From Pasteurella sp030783905 (GTDB taxonomy: Bacteria; Pseudomonadota; Gammaproteobacteria; Enterobacterales; Pasteurellaceae): a stretch of 64,000 nucleotides of DNA. The notes beneath the pieces are model-generated. The model was not told the origin of the DNA. It was given only the letters and a program-made list of their open reading frames with translations, and did no database searches. Made by a program: the position numbers and the translations under genes. Where the stretch lies: assembly GCA_051122655.1 (NCBI GenBank), contig CP182107.1:2170001-2234000 (forward strand). Reading direction: 5' to 3'. This document shows, in pieces, positions 53,111-61,836 of this stretch. How positions within the stretch are numbered: position 1 is the stretch's first letter; every line of letters starts with the position of its first letter.

Positions 53111-54202
53111 TTATTCCTTATATTCATCTTTGATTTCGTCTGATTGAGACTCTAACTCTGGAAATAGTGTTTTTTTACTAATTCCAAATGTTTTAAGCTC
53201 ATTTAAAATATCCCTCTTACTTTGTTGAGGGATTATTATTTTATAATCATTTTTTTTCCATTTTTCATTTAATATTGCATGGTTTTCTTTTTTATTATTT
53301 ATCCCAAAAAGTAAGAAACAACCTTGTTGTCTTATGATTCTACTGTTGTCTAATTTTGCTAGTACGCATATTACTCTTTCTAAATCATCGCTCTTGATTA
53401 TAGGAGAGAATCCAGGCTTTTCTTTTCTTATATCATGTAAGAGTTCTAATATTCCAAGTTGATTATTGAAAATTTTATTCGCTTTTTGATATGCAAATTT
53501 ATTAATTTGACTTTCTTCTATTACATCCATTTCTAATTCTTCTTTTAATTTAGATATTAATTTTTCCGATTTGTTAATATTATAAAAAAGGCCTGGAAGA
53601 ATTATGAGGTTTTTATCTATTAATGAAATCTCATTTTCTATACTTGTTAATTCATGAGTAATTTTTTTATATGACGATTTATTTTTTAATATTTCATGAT
53701 TGTTTTTTATTATTTTCATTGCTTTTTCTTTTTTGAAATTTATTTCTTCTATTATTTTATATAATTCAATATTAAAATTATAATTTCTTAAACTAATAGA
53801 TGATACGATAGATACTGTATCACTATCAAAATATTTGATGTTTTCATTTGGTATATCAAGTATTATTAATTCTCCATTATTATTGTTGTTATTGACAATA
53901 AAATAGAGTGCAACTAAAGCGTTACTTGTTAAATCGAGTAACCTTGTAGGATAACCATAATGCTGTAGTTTTGATAACACGTTAAATACACTATCATTTT
54001 TTGAAAATGAGTCTGGATTATTTATGATAGCATCTCGAATAATCTTATTTTCATTTTTTATAAATCCATTATTCCTGTATATACTAGGTTTTAATTCATA
54101 CTCCTGATTTGAATGACCTCTAAAGAATCTTGTATGGTCTTTTTGTGGTGATCCTATTTTTTTTAAAACATTAATAAGATCTGTAATACTTTTTATTTCC
54201 AT
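53111..54202 (-). CDS. FRG-domain protein inserted between hisF and hisI
   Basis: The 363-residue protein carries an FRG domain: F-R-G at 27-29, K-P-S-I-Y-R near 38-43, then L-Q-H-Y-G (79-83) and T-R-L-L-D-L-T (86-92), the family hallmarks. The C-terminal 200 residues are Lys/Asn/Ile-rich helices without a motif I know. FRG proteins occur in toxin and phage-defence contexts, but their activity is not settled. The gene is much more AT-rich than its neighbours, has no uptake signal, and fits exactly in the hisF-hisI junction (15 and 2 bp gaps). Horizontal gain is likely. Confidence 0.88.
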   Translation of the reverse strand: MEIKSITDLINVLKKIGSPQKDHTRFFRGHSNQEYELKPSIYRNNGFIKNENKIIRDAIINNPDSFSKNDSVFNVLSKLQHYGYPTRLLDLTSNALVALYFIVNNNNNNGELIILDIPNENIKYFDSDTVSIVSSISLRNYNFNIELYKIIEEINFKKEKAMKIIKNNHEILKNKSSYKKITHELTSIENEISLIDKNLIILPGLFYNINKSEKLISKLKEELEMDVIEESQINKFAYQKANKIFNNQLGILELLHDIRKEKPGFSPIIKSDDLERVICVLAKLDNSRIIRQQGCFLLFGINNKKENHAILNEKWKKNDYKIIIPQQSKRDILNELKTFGISKKTLFPELESQSDEIKDEYKE

Positions 54203-54217
54203 TTTTTTCTCTTAATT

Positions 54218-54991
54218 TTACTTTCTTACTTTCACATAGTTGTTGTTTAAATATTTCTTTAGTTCCCCAATATCAATAATCCGTTTATGGAACACGCTTG
54301 CAGCGAGCGCACCATCCACATTGGCTTCAATAAAGGCATCACGGAAATGCACCATTTCACCTGCACCACCTGAGGCAATCAGCGGAATATGGCAGAGGTT
54401 ACGCACGAGTTTTAATTGGGTGATGTCATAACCTTGACGAACACCGTCTTGGTTCATCATATTCAGCACGATTTCGCCCGCACCACGATGCTGTACTTCT
54501 TTCACCCAGTCGAGCAACTGCCAGTTGGTTTGGCGAGTACGGCTTTCATCGCCGGTATATTGGTTGACCCAATATTTGCCGGTTTCCTTTTCAAACCAGC
54601 TATCGATCCCCACCACAATGGCTTGCACACCAAAACGATCCGCTAAGCGATTAATTAAATTGGGATCGGCAAGTGCGGGTGAATTGATAGAAATTTTATC
54701 GGCACCAAAAGCAAACAATTTTTCTGCATCTTCCACGCTTTTAATGCCACCAGCCACACAGAAGGGAATATCAATCACTTGTGCCACACGTTCCACCCAG
54801 CTTTTATCAATAGTTCTGCCATCAGAGGAGGCGGTAATATCGTAGAAAACCAGTTCATCAGCGCCTTCTTCCGCATAGCGCTGTGCAAGTGGCACAATAT
54901 CGCCAATAATTTCGTGATTGCGAAATTGTACGCCCTTGACCACTTGCCCATCACGCACATCTAAGCAAGGAATTATGCGTTTTGCCAACAT
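54218..54991 (-). CDS. hisF: Imidazole glycerol phosphate synthase cyclase subunit HisF
   Basis: HisF uses ammonia from HisH to make imidazole glycerol phosphate and AICAR. The 257-residue TIM barrel begins M-L-A-K-R-I-I-P-C-L-D-V with D11 and has the second catalytic Asp in the G-x-D-G-x-x-A-A-S-V-F region (N-V-D-G-A-L-A-A-S). It overlaps the end of hisA by 19 bp. Confidence 0.98.
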   Translation of the reverse strand: MLAKRIIPCLDVRDGQVVKGVQFRNHEIIGDIVPLAQRYAEEGADELVFYDITASSDGRTIDKSWVERVAQVIDIPFCVAGGIKSVEDAEKLFAFGADKISINSPALADPNLINRLADRFGVQAIVVGIDSWFEKETGKYWVNQYTGDESRTRQTNWQLLDWVKEVQHRGAGEIVLNMMNQDGVRQGYDITQLKLVRNLCHIPLIASGGAGEMVHFRDAFIEANVDGALAASVFHKRIIDIGELKKYLNNNYVKVRK

Positions 54992-55722
54992 GCGATCGCC
55001 TCCTGTACGCTAAATTTACCTTCTAACAATGCTCGTCCAACAATCACGCCTGCCACACCCGTGCCTTTTAAGGCGTCAATATCCGCAAGGGAACCGATCC
55101 CGCCTGATGATTGAAATTGAATCGTCGGGAATTGGGCACAGATTTCCTGATACAGTCCCACATTAGATCCTTGCAAGGTACCATCTTTGGAAATATCGGT
55201 ACATAACACGTGTTGCAAACCGACCTCACTAAAATAGGCAATTAAGGCTTCTAACGACACACCGCTGTTTTCTTGCCAACCGCTCACCGCAATCTGTTTT
55301 TCACCTTGGGCATTGATATTCACATCTAACGCCAACACAAATTTTTCCGCCCCGTATTTTTTAAACCATTGTTTGACCATTTCGGGTTGCTTGACCGCAG
55401 TGGAACCAATCACCACACGATTTGCGCCCACCGCCAATAAATCTGCCACATCTTGCTCGGTGCGAATACCGCCACCCACTTGAATTGGGCAATTCACCGC
55501 CTTGATAATCTCCCCAATCAGTTGGATCTGGCGTTGATTGGGATCTTTTGCGCCAGTCAGATCCACTAAGTGTAAGTACGTTGCCCCTTGTGCCACATAA
55601 TCTTGGAATTGGGCTATCGGGTTGTCGGAATAAAGGGTTTTCTGCCCATAATCACCTTGATAAAGGCGCACCACTTGACCATCAATCAGATCAAGTGCGG
55701 GGATAATTTGTGATGTTTGCAT
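54973..55722 (-). CDS. hisA: ProFAR isomerase HisA
   Basis: HisA performs the Amadori rearrangement in histidine synthesis. The 249-residue TIM barrel has I-P-A-L-D-L-I-D-G near the N-terminus and T-D-I-S-K-D-G-T as the second catalytic region. It overlaps hisF, the only junction besides hisC-hisB without an extra gene here. Confidence 0.98.
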   Translation of the reverse strand: MQTSQIIPALDLIDGQVVRLYQGDYGQKTLYSDNPIAQFQDYVAQGATYLHLVDLTGAKDPNQRQIQLIGEIIKAVNCPIQVGGGIRTEQDVADLLAVGANRVVIGSTAVKQPEMVKQWFKKYGAEKFVLALDVNINAQGEKQIAVSGWQENSGVSLEALIAYFSEVGLQHVLCTDISKDGTLQGSNVGLYQEICAQFPTIQFQSSGGIGSLADIDALKGTGVAGVIVGRALLEGKFSVQEAIACWQNA

Positions 55723-55770
55723 ATTTTTTCCTATTATTTATGTTAAAAGTACGGTTAAAAATCCCGCTTT

Positions 55771-56439
55771 TTACACTTTCGCAATCCGCTGTAACTGACT
55801 CCGTAAACTGCGTTTAAATGCCTCTGCTAAGGCATCACAACTGAGCGCAGATTCCAATGCCTCTTGCGTTAGCGCTTTCACCGAGCCAGCAAGTAATCTA
55901 TTTAAATGATGAATCGTTAACTGTGGATAAGGACACTGGATACGTTGCACTGAATCTTGCGTGTGAATCTCCCCCTCTTTTATGACTCGTGCATACCACC
56001 CAGACAGCCCAGAATGTCGCACAATATGATGCGTATCTTTATTGCCTGTATTTTTCGCTAAGCGATCGCACGGCTTACGAGGCTGAGAAACTTCCACAAT
56101 GACGGTGCCAATTTGGTAACGATCTCCTACGCAAACGTTGTTTTCATCCCAACCAGACACAATAAAATTTTCCCCATAGGTAGCAATTCCTTGATAATCA
56201 AATTCTTTGCCAATAAGTGCGGTTAATTGTTGGAAAGATGTATCGGACATAAAAAATAATGCTTTATCCACACCACCATGATGTGCTTTTAAACTCACAT
56301 CATTACCTTCGGCACCAAGTTGATGTATTTTTACCATTGGTACAGGTTTTTTGCGTATGGCTGTTTCCAGTACAGATCCGTCATTAAACGTTAAGGTTTC
56401 AATTCCACCGATTTTGATCACTAAAATTTCAGCCTGCAC
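55771..56439 (-). CDS. MOSC-domain protein (YiiM-like) between hisH and hisA
   Basis: The 222-residue protein is a MOSC domain of the YiiM type. H-H-G-G (53-56), Y-G-E-N-F (88-92) and Q-P-R-K-P-C with C124 are visible. MOSC proteins bind the molybdenum cofactor and reduce N-hydroxylated or related substrates; YiiM acts on N-hydroxylated base analogues. The GTG start at 56439 shares a base with the hisH TAG stop (TAGTG), so it is translationally coupled to hisH. It is not a his gene. It carries an uptake signal (56215-56223), suggesting long residence. Confidence 0.88.
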   Translation of the reverse strand: MQAEILVIKIGGIETLTFNDGSVLETAIRKKPVPMVKIHQLGAEGNDVSLKAHHGGVDKALFFMSDTSFQQLTALIGKEFDYQGIATYGENFIVSGWDENNVCVGDRYQIGTVIVEVSQPRKPCDRLAKNTGNKDTHHIVRHSGLSGWYARVIKEGEIHTQDSVQRIQCPYPQLTIHHLNRLLAGSVKALTQEALESALSCDALAEAFKRSLRSQLQRIAKV

Positions 56440-57032
56440 TAAATATTCTCCACAAAATTACGCAACAGTTTTTCCCCTGCCTTGCCAGAACGCTCGGGGT
56501 GGAATTGTACACCGTAGAAGTTGTTGTGTTGGATCACTGCCGAAAATGGCACGCCGTAGTCACAAGTGGCAACGGTGTGTGGATTGGGCAACACCGCATA
56601 GCTATGCACAAAATAGAAATAGCTGTCTTGCTCAATGCCTGCAAATAACGGGTGATCGGCGACATAATGCACCTTATTCCAGCCCATATGGGGTAATGGC
56701 AACTGACAATCTGGCAATTTTTCGGTTTTACCCGCCATCAATTTTAATAAGTCCAAATTGCCTTCTTCAGAATATTCGGTCATCAGCTGCATACCCAAAC
56801 AGATGCCTAACACAGGCTGTTTCAAATTGCGAATGGTGTCGATTACTCCTAACTCCGCAAGATTTTTCATCGCCGCTCTCGCCGTGCCCACGCCGGGTAA
56901 AATCAGCTTGTCGGCGGATTGGATTTGTTCGATATTATCGGTAATTTCTGCGTGATAACCTAAACGATCAAAGGCAAATTTGACCGAAGAAAGGTTCGCG
57001 CAACGGGTGTTGATGATGGTGATGTTTTGCAT
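56439..57032 (-). CDS. hisH: Imidazole glycerol phosphate synthase glutaminase subunit HisH
   Basis: HisH supplies ammonia to HisF. The 197 residues have P-G-V-G-T-A near 49-54, the nucleophile in G-I-C-L-G-M-Q, and the His/Glu pair in V-Q-F-H-P-E. It is separated from hisA by the MOSC gene and from hisB by the HEPN-like gene, so HisH and its partner HisF are not adjacent here. Confidence 0.98.
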   Translation of the reverse strand: MQNITIINTRCANLSSVKFAFDRLGYHAEITDNIEQIQSADKLILPGVGTARAAMKNLAELGVIDTIRNLKQPVLGICLGMQLMTEYSEEGNLDLLKLMAGKTEKLPDCQLPLPHMGWNKVHYVADHPLFAGIEQDSYFYFVHSYAVLPNPHTVATCDYGVPFSAVIQHNNFYGVQFHPERSGKAGEKLLRNFVENI

Positions 57033-57039
57033 ATTTTTC

Positions 57040-58041
57040 CTATAAATTACAGATTCGTTCTTGAATTAAAAGATCTAGACTCTCACAATATTCAATAAAA
57101 AATTTTTTTGCGTTTAAAATATCCTCATCCTGCAGAGAAATTGCATGACCATCTTTATCTAGACCAAATCGATGAACAATATTATTTCTGGTTATTAATA
57201 ACTTATTGATTTCATGAAAATCAGGTAATGTATTTAACTGAAATCCATTTTTAAAAATCTTTGTGATGTTATTTATATTATGCCAAACAGTTTCATTGTC
57301 TAAGATATCTTCTAATTTTCTATCAAAGTTATAATTTTCATTATAAATGTCACTAAGAGATTTTTTTATTTCAAAATCTTTTAATGTATTAATCAAATTT
57401 TTTCTTAAATTTAGTCCTTTAGTATCTAAGTTACATTTTGTTATTTCCCACATATACGTTTCGAATGCCGTGAAAAGTAAACTAAAAACAGATAAAGCTT
57501 GTAAATAAGAGATTTCCTCATCTTTTTCCTTTAGATTATTTTTTAATTGATGTACTAAGAAATCCTTAGCATATAAACCATAATCTTCAGATCTTTCTAT
57601 TAATAAATTTATATCAATAATTTGAGCAATGTTACTAAATTTAAGTACTTTAATCGCTTTATTTATTCTGTTTTTAAGCCTGTCAATAGGTGTTTCTTTC
57701 ATTTGATAATCATTTGAATATTGTGGAATAGGAGTCCAAGTATCTTCTGCGATGTCATATAATCTTTGAGCAACATCTTGTATCACATCATAAGATGTAT
57801 ATTTCTCAAATTGTTCTAATTCATCATATGGATCGATTGGTCCACCATAAATGTATTGGTATCCACCCTCACGCGAAATATAAGGTAAGGAATGTACAGG
57901 CTCTTCATACCTTAGTGTAAACCATTCAAATAATGCTTCTTCTTGTTCTTCTTTACTTGCATTAAATAACCACGTCAAATTCAAATCTGACCCAAAAAAT
58001 GCACAATAGGGTAATGTTAATTTCTGAAATTCAAAATCCAC
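57040..58041 (-). CDS. HEPN-like protein of unknown function between hisB and hisH
   Basis: I do not recognise a named gene. The C-terminal part is helical and ends with R-N-N-I-V-H (R285, H290), the R-x4-H motif of HEPN ribonucleases. A hydrophobic helix near 183-205 precedes it. The N-terminal 100 residues hold a distinct motif-rich unit (R-E-G-G-Y-Q-Y-I-Y-G-G-P near 60-71). The GTG start at 58041 has GAGG at good spacing; an in-frame TTG at 58056 would overlap that site. The gene is AT-rich, lacks an uptake signal and lies 7 bp before hisH. HEPN proteins are common toxins and defence nucleases. Confidence 0.72.
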   Translation of the reverse strand: MDFEFQKLTLPYCAFFGSDLNLTWLFNASKEEQEEALFEWFTLRYEEPVHSLPYISREGGYQYIYGGPIDPYDELEQFEKYTSYDVIQDVAQRLYDIAEDTWTPIPQYSNDYQMKETPIDRLKNRINKAIKVLKFSNIAQIIDINLLIERSEDYGLYAKDFLVHQLKNNLKEKDEEISYLQALSVFSLLFTAFETYMWEITKCNLDTKGLNLRKNLINTLKDFEIKKSLSDIYNENYNFDRKLEDILDNETVWHNINNITKIFKNGFQLNTLPDFHEINKLLITRNNIVHRFGLDKDGHAISLQDEDILNAKKFFIEYCESLDLLIQERICNL

Positions 58042-58091
58042 ATTTATTATCCTCAATTTTATGAAGTACTATCGCGTAATAGTTATTTAGT

Positions 58092-59183
58092 TCACAGAAC
58101 CCCCTTACTACTCGGCAACTCATTCCCTTCCACCTTAATACACTGTCTTAACGTGCGCCCAAACACTTTAAACAGGCTTTCGATTTTGTGGTGGTCGTTA
58201 TCGCCTTTGGTTTTGAGATGTAAGGTTGCCATTAAGGTATAAGCGAGAGATTGGAAAAAATGCTCGGTCATTTCGGTGCTGAAATCGCCCACTTTGTCAC
58301 GTTTAAATTTGGCTTTGAATTTGAAATACGGGCGACCAGACAGATCCATCGTACATTCTGCTTTGCATTCGTCCATTGGCAAGACAAAACCGAAGCGTTG
58401 AATGCCACGTTTGTCGCCGAGGGCTTGTTTTAATGCGGTGCCGAGGGCGAGGGCGGTGTCTTCCACAGTGTGATGTTCGTCAATCCACAAATCGCCTTTG
58501 CAGTACACATTCATTCTAAAGCCACCGTGGGTGGCGATTTGATCAAGCATGTGATCGAAAAAGCCTACGCCCGTTTTGATGTCGTTCATGCCTGTTTCAT
58601 CCAACCACACTTGCACTTTAATGTCCGTTTCTTTGGTGGTGCGAACCACTTCCGCATAGCGTGGGGTGCGATCTCCAAGTGCGGTCTGTTTTGGCAATAA
58701 TTTTTCCGCAATCAAATCCCAGTTGAGTTTTTCCCGATCGTATTGCAAAGCACGAATGCCGAGATTCTCCGCCAGTTGCACGTCAGTGGCACGATCGCCA
58801 ATCACAAAACTGGTGTCAGGGTCGAACAACTTTTTATCAATATATTTTTTCAATAATTTGATTTTCGGCTTACGGCAGTCGCACTCATCTTCAGGTTTGT
58901 GTGGGCAAATCAACACCTCATCAAATTCAATCCCTTGCGAGTTAAACAACGCCATCATCGCATTGTGCGGTTTGTCGAAGTCTTCTTGCGGAAAGGACGC
59001 CGTGCCCAAACCGTCCTGATTGCTGACCATCACAAAGCGGTAGAAGGGTTTAAGTTTCAACAACGCTGGGATTACGTTCGGTTCAAATTGCAATTTTTCT
59101 AAACTGTCGATTTGAAAATCGGTTTTCGGTTCGTCAATTAAGGTACCGTCACGGTCGATAAAAAGAATAGATTGTTGTGTCAT
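58092..59183 (-). CDS. hisB: Histidinol-phosphatase / imidazoleglycerol-phosphate dehydratase
   Basis: HisB fuses a HAD phosphatase (about 1-165) with IGP dehydratase (about 170-363). The first has F-I-D-R-D-G-T (D10, D12) and Zn ligands in C-P-H-K and C-D-C-R. The second has H-H-T-V-E-D-T-A and D-H-H-K-I-E. The fusion is normal for this group. It starts 36 bp after hisC. An uptake signal lies at 58677-58685. Confidence 0.98.
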   Translation of the reverse strand: MTQQSILFIDRDGTLIDEPKTDFQIDSLEKLQFEPNVIPALLKLKPFYRFVMVSNQDGLGTASFPQEDFDKPHNAMMALFNSQGIEFDEVLICPHKPEDECDCRKPKIKLLKKYIDKKLFDPDTSFVIGDRATDVQLAENLGIRALQYDREKLNWDLIAEKLLPKQTALGDRTPRYAEVVRTTKETDIKVQVWLDETGMNDIKTGVGFFDHMLDQIATHGGFRMNVYCKGDLWIDEHHTVEDTALALGTALKQALGDKRGIQRFGFVLPMDECKAECTMDLSGRPYFKFKAKFKRDKVGDFSTEMTEHFFQSLAYTLMATLHLKTKGDNDHHKIESLFKVFGRTLRQCIKVEGNELPSSKGVL

Positions 59184-59219
59184 CGTGTTATCCTGTTTGT
59201 CTTTTGTTCTGTCTGTATC

Positions 59220-60275
59220 TTATGCAATTTGACGAATAGCTTCAATCACTCGGCGGTTTTCTTCCGCGGTACCAATAGTGATACGAATGCAATTTTCTAA
59301 CATGAGTGCGCTGTGTTGATTACGCAAGATAATGCCTTGATCCCACAGGGTTTTAAATATTTTCTGCCCGTCTTTAAATTTCACTAAAAGATAATTACCG
59401 TCGCTTTGAAAGAGGTTTTCCACACAAGGCAAGCTGCGCAAATCCGCCTCAAGTGCGGTGCGATTTTGTAAAATTTCTGCGACACGTTGTTGCATTGCTA
59501 CAATCCCTGAAGGTTGCAAGGCTTGCGCAGCAAGATCTGCCACCAGCACCGGCAAGGGATAAGGGGCAATGACTTTTTGTAACACGTTAATCAATTCTGG
59601 ATTGGCAAGGGTAAAACCACAACGTAGTCCCGCTAAGGCAAAGGCTTTGGACAGGGTACGGATAATGGCGAGATGCGGATAATTTTCCAGCGCCGTTGCC
59701 ATGGTGGTTTGTGGGCAAAATTCGATATAGGCTTCATCCACCACCACAATGGCTCTGTTTTTCGTCATTTCTAATAACGCCAATAAATCAGCTCGATTGA
59801 CGAGGGTGCCAGTGGGATTGTTGGGGCTGCACACAAACACCACTTTCACGTCCGTCAAATTGCGTTCAATTTCGGCTAAATTCAGTTGGAAATCTGCAGT
59901 CAGCGGCACGGTTTTTAAGGCAACGCCACAGGTTTCGGCACTCACGGCATACATACCATAAGTTGGTGGGCAATACAGCACGCTGTCGTCGGCTTCACAA
60001 AACGCACGAATAATTAGCTCGATACTTTCATCGCCCCCACGGCTGACGAGAACATTTTCAGGGTAAACGCCAGCATAGCGGGCATAGCCTTCAATCACAG
60101 CTTGTGGCTGGGGTTCAGGGTAGCGGTTAAAGGTGCGTTGGGTTAAATCAAAATCGGGCGAGGTGGGGTATTCATTGGCATTTAACCAAATATCGCCCTT
60201 GCCCCCTAATCGCCGTGCCGATTGATACGGCGTTAAGGCTTGAATATTTTTGCGTGAAAGTGATGAAATAGACAT
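59220..60275 (-). CDS. hisC: Histidinol-phosphate aminotransferase
   Basis: HisC transaminates imidazole acetol phosphate with PLP. The 351-residue fold-type I enzyme has S-P-N-N-P-T-G near 154-160 and the PLP lysine in T-L-S-K-A-F-A-L-A-G-L-R-C-G. The early N-A-N-E-Y-P-T motif is typical of HisC. It lies 13 bp after the RhuM-Fic remnant. An uptake signal lies at 59451-59459. Confidence 0.97.
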   Translation of the reverse strand: MSISSLSRKNIQALTPYQSARRLGGKGDIWLNANEYPTSPDFDLTQRTFNRYPEPQPQAVIEGYARYAGVYPENVLVSRGGDESIELIIRAFCEADDSVLYCPPTYGMYAVSAETCGVALKTVPLTADFQLNLAEIERNLTDVKVVFVCSPNNPTGTLVNRADLLALLEMTKNRAIVVVDEAYIEFCPQTTMATALENYPHLAIIRTLSKAFALAGLRCGFTLANPELINVLQKVIAPYPLPVLVADLAAQALQPSGIVAMQQRVAEILQNRTALEADLRSLPCVENLFQSDGNYLLVKFKDGQKIFKTLWDQGIILRNQHSALMLENCIRITIGTAEENRRVIEAIRQIA

Positions 60276-60288
60276 TGTGTTTTCCTGT

Positions 60289-61281
60289 TTAATTTCGTTC
60301 TTTTAATAAAATAAAGTGTTCGATAAGTTTAATCATCAACTCTTTTTGTTCTGGCAGGCTTTCAGCCACTAAAAGGGCTAACGCCACCAAGGTGTTATCG
60401 TTAATCAATTGCTCGACAGGTTTTGCTAACAAGCCTTGATTGAGGCGTAAGTACCACAAAAACAAAAAGGATCCTGTGCGTTTGTTCCCATCGGAAAGTG
60501 GATGGTTTTTGATCACAAAATACAGCAAATGGGCAGCACGACTGGCAACATTAGGATAAAACTATTCCTCACCAAATCCTTGTTCAATGGTATTGATCGC
60601 TGATGCCAACCCATCGGAACGCAACTGACCAAATAACGCCGTCGCTTCCCCTTTTTCAATCAAGGTTTGTTTTAATTGCTCAATGGCTTGCAACACCTCA
60701 TCAAAGATCAACGGTTTCATATCAGGTTGCTTCAATGAATTAGCACTTAAACTTTGTTCATCATACGCCTGCAATAAGCTCCAAGTGCGTGCGTAATCCT
60801 GCACGACGCTAATCACCGCTTGTCCATCATCATTGACGAAGGCTTGATTTGTCAGCGTGCGACTTAACAACGCAACCGCTTGGCTAAATTCCACGCCCTT
60901 TTCCTGTAAACGGCGTTCATTGATCGCATAACCCTGCACTAAAAATTGTTTTAGGGTTTGTGTTGCCCACTGGCGGAATTGCACGCCTCGCTTGGATTTT
61001 ACTCGATAGCCAACTGAGATGATAACGTCTAAGTTGTAGTAATCCACGAGGTAAGTTTTTCCATCGGCGGCAGTTGTTGCATTTTTTGCAACAACTGAAT
61101 CTCGCACTAATTCTTCTTCCAAAAAGATATTTCGAATATGACGAGAAATCACCGATTTATCTCGACCAAATAGCGTAACCATTTGATCTAGACTTAGCCA
61201 CACCGTTTCCTGTTCAAAAGAAACCTGTAATGCAATTTTGCCATCTTCGCTAGTGTAGAGTTGGATTTGATTGTTCATCAT
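60289..61281 (-). pseudogene. RhuM-Fic/Doc protein interrupted by one in-frame TAG
   Basis: Codons 1-239 encode a RhuM (Virulence_RhuM) domain with a DNA-binding-like N-terminus (L-S-L-D-Q-M-V-T-L-F-G-R). TAG at 60562-60564 then stops it. The same frame continues F-Y-P-N-V, through a Fic/Doc motif H-P-L-S-D-G-N-K-R-T-G (260-270), to a normal stop at 60289. RhuM-Fic proteins of about 330 residues exist as single chains, so this is one gene with a single nonsense codon. No frameshift is needed. Either the toxin half is lost or this base is a recent mutation or sequencing error. Confidence 0.85.
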
Positions 61282-61829
61282 GTTTTCCTTTCCAGTATAG
61301 TGATACTAAAACATCCTTGTTTTTTAGCTATTGTAATGTTGAACCCATTTTTTATTAAATGTGATTGTATTTCATTTAATACAAAACCATGGGTCACAAT
61401 AATACAATTTTTATTTAAATTTTCTTGAATAAAATTCGCTACTCGTTGTTTTTCTTGTCGTAAATTATTTTGACTTTTATTGATGCCTATCAGCCATAAA
61501 ACTCGAGAAACGAATAACCAATTTTTAAATGATAAATTTAAAATAGGAATTGGAAAAATATCTAAATTAAATTCAACAAGTTTGTCGGTAGTGACAATCT
61601 TTTTCTTAGGAAACAGGTAGTCAGCCGTTTTTATTGCTCGAGTTAATGATGAACTATAAATAGTGTCTATATCCAGATTATCTTGGTTTACACCTAACAA
61701 ATTGATTTCAGCAAAATTCAACGTTTCAGTGTTGTTATATTCCACTAAACGTTGTTTAGCCTCCAGATAAGAACAAGGGGTATTGCTGACTACAGGCGTT
61801 ACATGTCGAATTAAGATAATTTTATTCAT
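61278..61829 (-). CDS. Histidine phosphatase superfamily protein
   Basis: The 183-residue protein has the phosphoglycerate-mutase-like core: L-I-R-H (R8, H9), S-S-S-L-T-R-A near 58-64, an acidic E-F-N-L-D, and V-T-H-G with the second His near 145. The usual R-H-G reads R-H-V. The substrate is unknown. It is AT-rich, overlaps the RhuM-Fic start (ATGATG/TGA), and starts 7 bp after the GFA-type gene. The ATG at 61829 is chosen because it begins the conserved core. Confidence 0.82.
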   Translation of the reverse strand: MNKIILIRHVTPVVSNTPCSYLEAKQRLVEYNNTETLNFAEINLLGVNQDNLDIDTIYSSSLTRAIKTADYLFPKKKIVTTDKLVEFNLDIFPIPILNLSFKNWLFVSRVLWLIGINKSQNNLRQEKQRVANFIQENLNKNCIIVTHGFVLNEIQSHLIKNGFNITIAKKQGCFSITILERKT

Positions 61830-61836
61830 ATTGACA

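Larger units (their letters stand above)
488..59459. repeat. DNA uptake signal sequences (AAGTGCGGT)
   Basis: Exact 9-mers in either orientation start at 488, 988, 3776, 8016, 12233, 15144, 19695, 26354, 26597, 28264, 41710, 41744, 43841, 44770, 47080, 48996, 50730, 52473, 52629, 56215, 58677 and 59451. This is the Haemophilus/Pasteurella-type uptake signal. The list was made by eye and may be incomplete. None was seen in the FRG, HEPN-like, histidine phosphatase or RhuM-Fic genes, nor between 28273 and 41709. Confidence 0.9.
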
